Made by a program: the position numbers and the translations under genes
Shown: positions 1-4,301 of the stretch, one piece after another
Layout of the letters: the number at the start of each line of letters is the position of its first letter
How positions within the stretch are numbered: position 1 is the stretch's first letter
The notes under the pieces: model-generated
The model's input: only the letters and a program-made list of their open reading frames with translations
Told to the model about the DNA's origin: nothing
The model's database searches: none
DNA from: Cyanobacteria bacterium UBA9579
GTDB taxonomy: Bacteria; Cyanobacteriota; Vampirovibrionia; Gastranaerophilales; UBA9579
DNA: 5,673 bases
Assembly (NCBI GenBank): GCA_003499585.1
Contig: DNSU01000001.1
Location: 6,565 to 12,237, forward strand
Direction of reading: 5' to 3'

Positions 1-1883
1 ACATTCATGTCTTCGACTATTAAAGTTTCCCCAAGTGCAAAATGAAAAGCAGAATCATAAACACTGTCAAACTCAATAAGGTTAATAGCATAATCTATGA
101 CACCGGGTATATTTGGAACTTTCTGCCCCCTTGGTCTTGGGTTAATTTTATTTAAAGGTAAAAACGTTGCTCTGCCTGCTCTTGCAGACTTTAAAATTTC
201 GATGGCCCTGCTTGCTATTTCATCTGTGTCAACTACTATAAATCTCATTCTTCCACCCATAGCTATTTCAAGAGCGGTTGCATATTCTTTATCAACTTGC
301 CCAAGCTTAGCCAAAGGGGCATGAACTCCAGTTAATCCTGAATTCATTATAGTATCAATTTCTCTGCCAAAATTCATATCTTCCACGGCTCGTTTATTTG
401 CTTCAAGTTGGGCAACTCTTTTATAAGCCAGTGAAATATTGTAATTTAAGTCATTTAATTCATTTTTTATTTTATCCAGCTCAAACAGGCAGCTCTTTTG
501 CATAGTTTCATAGTCTTTTAATTCCTGAGTTAACTCAGTAACTTGCACTTGCGCCATATCTTGTTTAGACAGGAGTTCTTTTTTAGACTCATCCGACTTT
601 TCAATTTCTTTTTGAGCTTCTTCTATATCGCGGGTATATCTGGATAAATTTTCTTCAAGAATAAGCTTTTCTTTTAAAAAGGCATTCTCTTCATCCTGTT
701 TAGCTTCAAGATTCCTTCTTAAAGCGCTTCTTTTTTCAAGATTTTCATTGGTTGTCTTGTTTATGCTTGAAACTTCGCTTGTAATTCTGTCGAGTTCTTC
801 TTTTTCCTGTTTAATATTTTGCTCGATAACGGTTATTTCATCTTTTTTATTGTCTATTTTTAGGCATGTATCTTCTATTTTCTCTTTTAATCTTTGAATA
901 TTATCTTTAGCACTAGCTGTATTATTGCTGTTATCCTGAACCTGTTTATCAATATAGGCTATAGCATCTTTTTTTCTTGCTATAACGCCTTTTAATGACT
1001 CAATTTGCTTTTTAATCTCTATTTGCTCATCTTCACCTTTTGCTTTAACAAGCTCAGATATTTCTTTTAACTCTAACTGAGTTGATTCAAGGCTAGCAAT
1101 TAGCTCTTTTAGCTTTTCATCTTCTGATTTTTTAGTTTTGTTGGCGTCCAAAATACTTTCATGCAGGCGCTCCATAGAAGTTTTTATATCAAAGTATTTG
1201 ACTATAGAAATCTTACTTTCAAGAGCTTGTTTTTCTTCTTTTAATTTTTGATATTTTAGAGCCTGTGATCTTTCTTCTTCAAGCTGTGTAAGCCTGACAT
1301 CAATCTCATTCAGGATAATACTTGATTTATCTACACGATCTTCAACTGTTTCAAGCTCTTTTTTTGCCTGTTCTATTCTTCTGTCAAAATCAGCGACTCC
1401 AGCTATTTCATCGAGAATTTTTCTACGTTCAAAAGGGGTCATATTTATGATGCCTGTGACATCCCCCTGCATCATAACGTTATAACAACCGGGAGATATA
1501 TTATATTTAGACAAGTGATCGTGAATTTCAGTCAGGGATGAAACTCTATCATTTAGATAGTATGTACCTGTATAGCCATTACTGTTTCTTTTAATTTTTC
1601 TTGTAATGGAAAAGCTAACGTCACGACCGTTTTCAGTAAAACCTATTTTAACTGAAGCTTCATTTTTCTTTCCGAGGTTATTTATAAGATCAGGAAGCTT
1701 CTCAGCTCTTAATGTACGGGATGTTGACAAACCAAGAGCAAATAATACACTATCAATAATATTACTTTTACCAGAACCATTAGGTCCTGATATGGTTGTA
1801 AAGCCTTCCAGAAAAGGGATGGTGGTCTTATCTGAAAAAGACTTAAAATTATCTATATCTATTTCTTTGATATATATCTGCAA
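1..1883 (-). CDS. smc: Chromosome segregation protein SMC, N-terminal part (cut by window start)
   Basis: SMC is the ATPase of the bacterial condensin complex (partners ScpA and ScpB) that organises and helps segregate the chromosome. The 627 visible residues begin with an ABC-type head: Walker A GPNGSGKSN at residues 33-41, the SMC-typical block around residues 49-67 (ALGLSTSRTLRAEKLPDLI), and the Q-loop YNVMMQGDV with Gln139. A long charged coiled coil rich in Glu, Lys and Leu follows, from about residue 165 to 500. The hinge starts near residue 505 (FGREIDTIINSGLTGVHAPL) and is still running at the window edge (GETLIVEDMN). Family members have about 1150-1200 residues, so the second coiled coil, signature motif and Walker B lie outside. 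The start is a TTG at 1883: an in-frame TAA lies eight codons upstream of it, no ATG occurs before residue 137, and it gives the expected N-terminus (IYIKEIDIDNFKSF). No strong Shine-Dalgarno sequence precedes it. The Q-loop wording resembles cyanobacterial and archaeal SMCs more than Bacillus. Confidence 0.97.
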   Translation of the reverse strand, partial: MQIYIKEIDIDNFKSFSDKTTIPFLEGFTTISGPNGSGKSNIIDSVLFALGLSTSRTLRAEKLPDLINNLGKKNEASVKIGFTENGRDVSFSITRKIKRNSNGYTGTYYLNDRVSSLTEIHDHLSKYNISPGCYNVMMQGDVTGIINMTPFERRKILDEIAGVADFDRRIEQAKKELETVEDRVDKSSIILNEIDVRLTQLEEERSQALKYQKLKEEKQALESKISIVKYFDIKTSMERLHESILDANKTKKSEDEKLKELIASLESTQLELKEISELVKAKGEDEQIEIKKQIESLKGVIARKKDAIAYIDKQVQDNSNNTASAKDNIQRLKEKIEDTCLKIDNKKDEITVIEQNIKQEKEELDRITSEVSSINKTTNENLEKRSALRRNLEAKQDEENAFLKEKLILEENLSRYTRDIEEAQKEIEKSDESKKELLSKQDMAQVQVTELTQELKDYETMQKSCLFELDKIKNELNDLNYNISLAYKRVAQLEANKRAVEDMNFGREIDTIMNSGLTGVHAPLAKLGQVDKEYATALEIAMGGRMRFIVVDTDEIASRAIEILKSARAGRATFLPLNKINPRPRGQKVPNIPGVIDYAINLIEFDSVYDSAFHFALGETLIVEDMN

Positions 1884-1942
1884 TAGTCGACTAGTCCCAA
1901 ACCGTTAATTTTACTATATTTTAGTACTAAACATATAACAGC

Positions 1943-1971
1943 ATTACACTATATGTGGTGGCCATTGTCAA
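1943..1971 (-). promoter_or_regulatory. Predicted sigma70-type promoter for smc
   Basis: On the minus strand a perfect -35 TTGACA (1971-1966) is followed after exactly 17 bp by TGTAAT (1948-1943), one mismatch from the -10 consensus. Transcription would start near 1936 and leave a leader of about 50 nt before the TTG start. The leader region holds two perfect 10-bp palindromes: TTAGTACTAA at 1921-1930, just downstream of the predicted start, and TAGTCGACTA at 1884-1893, directly abutting the start codon. Whether either binds a regulator is unknown. Confidence 0.65.
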
Positions 1972-2058
1972 GAATGTAACTCTGGCACTTTTTATCACCT
2001 TTTATTAGATTGGCCTATATTACTAACTATAGAGTAGAATATAAGTTTTTATAGCATC

Positions 2059-2067
2059 TGGTATAAT
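2059..2067 (+). promoter_or_regulatory. Extended -10 promoter of the ferritin-like gene
   Basis: TGGTATAAT at 2059-2067 is a perfect extended -10 element (TGnTATAAT). No good -35 hexamer sits 16-18 bp upstream (2039-2044 is ATATAA), which is common for extended -10 promoters. Transcription would begin near 2074 with a leader of about 40 nt that includes the ribosome binding site AAAGGAG at 2103-2109. A second, weaker candidate upstream is TTGGCC (2010-2015) with TAGAAT (2035-2040) at 19-bp spacing. Confidence 0.6.
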
Positions 2068-2115
2068 TCGAAAGCTTTACAGTTACAAAATTAAACATAT
2101 TTAAAGGAGATAATT

Positions 2116-2412
2116 ATGCCGGAATTCTCAAGCCCCTTTAAAGGTTTAAACAGCGATAGAAAACTAACAAAAGGAGAGTTAATGCGTGCTATCAGATTTA
2201 GCATTGCAGCAGAATACGAAGCTGTGCAAATTTATATGCAAATAGCAGAATCTATTGACGATGAGCTCGCTAAAAAAGTTCTTATAGATGTTGCAAACGA
2301 AGAAAAAGAGCATGCCGGGGAATTTATGAGAGTACTAAGAGAACTAAATCCAGAGGAATTCGAGTTTTATAAAAATGGAGAAGAAGAAGTAGAAGAAATG
2401 ATGAAGGAATAA
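2116..2412 (+). CDS. Small ferritin-like iron-binding protein, related to encapsulin-associated ferritins
   Basis: This encodes 98 residues with a strong ribosome binding site (AAAGGAG, 2103-2109) six bases before ATG. The core is two helices, roughly residues 19-46 and 49-77. The first carries AAEYEAVQIY and the second carries EEKEHAGEF. Aligned by eye with encapsulated ferritins (EncFtn), the likely iron ligands are Glu33, Glu63 and His66, the expected E and ExxH pattern for a half-ferritin that builds its di-iron site between subunits. The C-terminal tail (residues 79-98) is very acidic. The wording also resembles the ferritin-like domain fused to the encapsulin shell in Pyrococcus, but here no shell domain follows and no encapsulin gene is in the window. 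Likely role: ferroxidase or iron and oxidative stress handling in the cytoplasm, or encapsulin cargo. The family is fairly sure; the cargo role is inference. It is monocistronic, divergent from smc and convergent with the 55-aa gene. Confidence 0.85.
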   Translation: MPEFSSPFKGLNSDRKLTKGELMRAIRFSIAAEYEAVQIYMQIAESIDDELAKKVLIDVANEEKEHAGEFMRVLRELNPEEFEFYKNGEEEVEEMMKE

Positions 2413-2433
2413 CAAATAATAGTATTATTGATG

Positions 2434-2601
2434 TTAGCTTTCTGATTTTGGTAGTACTTTTGCATCAGAATTTGTCTTCTGCATTTTAAGCTCATGTAAA
2501 TCCTCGCTAATTATTTCTATAGCATTAAAAAGATCGTCAATTGCAATTTGAAACTCACTCCTAATTTCATCAATAAAAGCCTTAAAATTCCTATCTTGCA
2601 T
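2434..2601 (-). CDS. Small helical protein of unknown function (55 aa), divergent from XRE regulator
   Basis: I do not recognise this protein. The start chosen is ATG at 2601, because AAGGAG (2613-2608) lies six bases before it. An upstream in-frame GTG at 2622 would place that ribosome binding site inside the gene and lacks one of its own. Residues 1-40 look like one amphipathic helix or short coiled coil with hydrophobic positions Phe6, Phe9, Ile10, Ile13, Phe17, Ile20, Leu24, Ile28, Ile31, Leu35 and Leu38; the last 15 residues are polar and probably disordered. There is no signal peptide or membrane segment. It diverges from the XRE repressor gene across a perfect inverted repeat, so it is probably repressed by that regulator. 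Its stop is 21 bp from the end of the convergent ferritin gene. It could be a toxin-antitoxin partner, a phage or element remnant, or a regulator's cofactor; nothing in the sequence decides this. Confidence 0.7.
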   Translation of the reverse strand: MQDRNFKAFIDEIRSEFQIAIDDLFNAIEIISEDLHELKMQKTNSDAKVLPKSES

Positions 2602-2620
2602 AGCTTTCTCCTTATTTGTC

Positions 2621-2645
2621 ACTACCAGTGATTGTCACTGGTAGT
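2621..2645. promoter_or_regulatory. Perfect 11-bp inverted repeat, probable operator of the XRE regulator
   Basis: ACTACCAGTGA (2621-2631) and TCACTGGTAGT (2635-2645) are exact reverse complements separated by TTG. The octamer TTGTCACT also occurs twice in direct orientation (2616-2623 and 2632-2639), so there may be a third half-site. The repeat lies between the two divergent genes. It covers the candidate -35 of the XRE promoter and the predicted transcription start of the 55-aa gene, so one bound dimer could block both. In the mRNA of the 55-aa gene the same repeat would also form a hairpin just upstream of the ribosome binding site. Confidence 0.8.
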
Positions 2646-2658
2646 AGTATATTATAAA
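2632..2658 (+). promoter_or_regulatory. Candidate XRE promoter, -10 overlapping that of the divergent gene
   Basis: TTGTCA (2632-2637) with TATAAA (2653-2658) at a short 15-bp spacing could form the plus-strand promoter, starting transcription near 2665, only about 3 nt before the ATG at 2668. On the minus strand a perfect TATAAT (2656-2651) overlaps this -10 and would serve the 55-aa gene, with a weak -35 near 2679-2674. The spacing and the weak -35 make both assignments tentative. Confidence 0.4.
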
Positions 2659-2667
2659 AATGTTTTT

Positions 2668-2883
2668 ATGAACAAGGAATTTTTAATAAAATTTGGAAAT
2701 AAAATAAAAGAGTTTAGAATACAAAAAGGCTTAACCCAAGAAGAATTAGCTTTTGAAGCAGGAGTATCACGCTCTACTATTGCTATGGTAGAAGTAGCAC
2801 AGCGTGATATAATTTTATCTAAAATTGTTGATATAGCAAATGCTCTTGGCGTAAAACCTTATCAGCTAATTGAATTTGATTAA
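2668..2883 (+). CDS. XRE-family helix-turn-helix transcriptional regulator (71 aa)
   Basis: This is a small single-domain DNA-binding protein of the lambda Cro/C1 type. Residues 8-20 form helix 1 ([13 protein letters not shown]), then [11 protein letters not shown] (helix 2, residues 22-32) and SRSTIAMVE (recognition helix, residues 34-42), ending with the typical [16 protein letters not shown] (56-71). Such proteins usually act as dimers that repress their own and a neighbouring promoter. The ATG at 2668 is chosen because it gives the normal family N-terminus. An in-frame TTG at 2632 would add 12 atypical residues and put the operator in the coding sequence. No Shine-Dalgarno sequence precedes the ATG, and the predicted transcript start is a few bases away, so the mRNA may be leaderless. 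Its TAA (2881-2883) overlaps the stop of convergent prfB. The size also fits controller proteins of restriction systems or antitoxins, but no such partner is visible except the 55-aa gene. Confidence 0.88.
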   Translation: MNKEFLIKFGNKIKEFRIQKGLTQEELAFEAGVSRSTIAMVEVAQRDIILSKIVDIANALGVKPYQLIEFD

Positions 2884-3990
2884 CAGGATTCTTCCAAACT
2901 CTTTCTTAAATAGGCTTCTATAAAGCTATCCAACTCTCCATTCATAACAGCTTCAACATTTCCAGTTTCATAGTTAGTCCTATGATCTTTAACCATGCTG
3001 TATGGATGGAATACATAAGACCTGATCTGGTTTCCAAAATTGATATCCATCGCAGCCCCTTTAATTTGTGCCATTTTGTCTTCATGCTGAGCCTGTTTAA
3101 TAGCAAGAAGTTTTGATGCCAAAAGCTGCATGGCCAGCTCTTTATTTTGAGCCTGAGATCTTTCCTGCTGGCATTTTACAACTATACCTGAAGGTTTATG
3201 CACAATTCTAACTGCTGTTTCTACTTTATTAACATTTTGACCGCCGGCACCACCGGCTCTCATAGTCTCTACTTCTATTTCTTCAGGCCTGATGTCAACT
3301 TTTGACTCAATACCCGGCATAACAGGGCTGACTTCTAATGAAGCAAAACTTGTCTGTCTCTTAGCGTTAGCATTAAAAGGTGATATCCTTACGAGTCTAT
3401 GAACGCCTTTTTCAGCTTTTGCATAGCCATAAGCATATTTACCGGTAATTTTTATCGTTGCACTCTTTATTCCTGCTTCTTCGCCTTCTGAAATATCAAG
3501 AGTATCCACTTTCCAGCCTCTGGATTCAGACCATCTTATATACATTCTAAGAAGCATCTGCGCCCAATCCTGAGCATCTGTACCACCAGCTCCGGCATTA
3601 ACTGTTAAAATAGCATCATTAGTGTCAAATTCACCACCAAGCATCTTTTGAAGCTCCCATTTGTCAAGCTCAGTATCAAGCTGTAACATAATAGCTTCAA
3701 TTTCGCCGTAAAGGGAGGAATCGTTTTCCTCATCGGCAAGATCTATTAATACACCAATATCTTCAACATGAGTTGACCAATTGTTATATTGATTAAGGGT
3801 ATTTTTCAATTCACTTAATCGCTGAGATAATTCCTGAGCTTCTTGAGGGTTATTCCAGAGATTGGGATCCTGGAGCTTCTCTTCTAAATCAGCAATACTT
3901 TTTTTAAGCTTATCTAACTCAAAGACAGCTCCTGACTTTGAGCAGCTTTTCTTTTATTTCTTCTCGTTTTCTTCTATATTCACCAATCAT
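2880..3990 (-). CDS. prfB: Peptide chain release factor 2, with programmed +1 frameshift
   Basis: RF2 recognises UAA and UGA in the ribosomal A site and triggers hydrolysis of the finished peptide. Translation starts at ATG 3990 after GAGGTG (4000-3995). The first frame gives [20 protein letters not shown] and ends at TGA, codon 24 (3921-3919). Skipping the T at 3921 resumes at GAG 3920 and continues to TAA at 2882-2880, for 369 residues in all, matching the usual 365 or so. The SPF stop-codon recognition motif is at residues 203-205 and the catalytic GGQ at 249-251 ([18 protein letters not shown]), with Ala at the position that is Thr in E. coli K-12. The N-terminal helical domain covers about residues 1-110. 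Reading only the second frame from an internal TTG (3809) would lose 60 real residues. The leader is structured and has its own promoter, while secA upstream ends in a terminator, so prfB is probably transcribed alone. The 3' end interlocks with the XRE stop. Confidence 0.96.
3919..3933 (-). promoter_or_regulatory. RF2 autoregulatory +1 frameshift signal
   Basis: Reading the minus strand, AGGAG (3933-3929) precedes CTT TGA (3924-3919) with the same placement as AGGGGG and CTT TGA in E. coli prfB. The internal Shine-Dalgarno pairs with 16S rRNA and the CUU tRNA slips onto UUU when the UGA is read slowly, so low RF2 increases its own synthesis. Here the first codons before the shift end in VRSCL and the protein continues ELDKLKK. 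The base after TGA is G, whereas E. coli has C, and the internal Shine-Dalgarno is AGGAG rather than AGGGGG. Confidence 0.95.
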
Positions 3991-4006
3991 ATTACACCTC
4001 TTATTC

Positions 4007-4045
4007 TAAAATTTGCCCCTTTTTTGATGGGCAAATATACCCATC
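4007..4045 (-). promoter_or_regulatory. Two mutually exclusive hairpins before prfB, attenuator-like
   Basis: On the minus strand GATGGG (4045-4040) can pair with CCCATC (4031-4026). The next repeat, ATTTGCCC (4036-4029) with GGGCAAAT (4018-4011), is a perfect 8-bp stem followed by TTT AG. Both use bases 4029-4031, so only one can form at a time. This is the geometry of an antiterminator followed by a terminator, ending about 10 nt before the prfB ribosome binding site (4000-3995). The U-tract is short (four U counting the arm), so termination may be weak, or the second hairpin may act on ribosome access instead. The function is inference. Confidence 0.45.
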
Positions 4046-4072
4046 TTGCCAACTATAAATAACAATATTATT

Positions 4073-4205
4073 AAGAGGACTATGTTTTTGAAGGAGCCTT
4101 GAAACGCAGAGCGTTTCTTTCTCCTAGTATCAACCAAGTATTATTGGAATGATTGCTGACATGTGAATGTGGCTTAGCCACCGACGGAGAAAATATAGTC
4201 CTCTT
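4073..4205. other. 133-bp structured element with 11-bp terminal inverted repeats, possible ncRNA
   Basis: AAGAGGACTAT (4073-4083) and ATAGTCCTCTT (4195-4205) are exact reverse complements. Inside are a 7-bp hairpin GAAACGC/GCGTTTC with a 3-nt loop (4101-4117), framed by AGGAG (4092-4096) and CTCCT (4121-4125); CCAA/TTGG (4134-4147), extended by ATCA/TGAT (4129-4153); and GTGGC/GCCAC (4169-4181). Together they fold as a cloverleaf-like junction. If read as plus-strand RNA the outer stem extends inward by a G-U pair (4084/4194) and four A-U pairs to about 16 bp; on the minus strand that position would be a C-A mismatch, which favours plus-strand RNA. TTTCTCC (4118-4124) can alternatively pair with GGAGAAA (4186-4192). 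A candidate plus promoter is TTGCCA (4046-4051), 17 bp, TATTAA (4069-4074), though it would start inside the outer stem. I recognise no known RNA family. A small non-autonomous transposable element is the main alternative, but no target duplication is visible. Confidence 0.5.
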
Positions 4206-4220
4206 CTAACTTTATGTCAA
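4192..4220 (-). promoter_or_regulatory. Predicted sigma70-type promoter for prfB
   Basis: On the minus strand TTGACA (4220-4215) is followed after exactly 17 bp by TATATT (4197-4192). It lies downstream of the secA terminator and points to prfB, giving a leader of roughly 195 nt from about 4185. One arm of the 11-bp terminal inverted repeat (4195-4205) sits inside its spacer and -10, so a transcript from here would lack the outer stem of the 133-bp element. Confidence 0.6.
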
Positions 4221-4237
4221 TCCAATAAATTATTCTC

Positions 4238-4272
4238 AAAAATTTAGAATGATGTCAAACACCATTCTAAAT
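4238..4272 (-). terminator. Rho-independent terminator of secA
   Basis: On the minus strand ATTTAGAATG (4272-4263) pairs with CATTCTAAAT (4251-4242). The stem extends inward by a G-U pair and two more pairs to 13 bp, with a 5-nt loop, and runs into five T (4242-4238). The G-U pair exists only on the minus strand, as expected for a terminator of secA, whose stop is about 30 bp upstream. The stem is AT-rich, so efficiency may be moderate. Confidence 0.8.
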
Positions 4273-4301
4273 TCTATATTAATTAAATTAATTATTCTAT
4301 A

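Noticed and set aside
1886..1895. Adjacent SalI and SpeI sites (GTCGACTAGT) as cloning vector residue
   Set aside because: They sit in natural context between the smc promoter and start, with no further polylinker or vector sequence.
97..1908. Plus-strand open frames opposite smc (97-324 and 1606-1908)
   Set aside because: They are shadows of the SMC frame; the opposite strand carries Walker A, Q-loop and hinge sequence without interruption.
2415..2429. AATAATAGTATTATT palindrome between the ferritin and 55-aa genes as a bidirectional terminator
   Set aside because: The stem is six A-T pairs with no flanking T-run, too weak for an intrinsic terminator.
2602..2622. GTG at 2622 as start of the 55-aa gene
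   Set aside because: The ribosome binding site AAGGAG at 2613-2608 fits ATG 2601, and the GTG has none of its own and lies in the operator.
3810..3990. prfB as a pseudogene or sequencing frameshift
   Set aside because: The in-frame TGA lies at the canonical codon with AGGAG and CTT placed as in known RF2 recoding sites, and the rest of the gene is intact.
4073..4205. Integron attC site explanation for the inverted-repeat element
   Set aside because: The ends do not carry the RYYYAAC and GTTRRRY core sites, and no gene cassette or integrase is near.
4230..4258. TTGACA on the minus strand at 4258-4253 with AATAAT downstream as a second prfB promoter
   Set aside because: It lies in the loop and stem of the secA terminator and the spacing or -10 match is poorer than the TTGACA-17-TATATT pair at 4220-4192.
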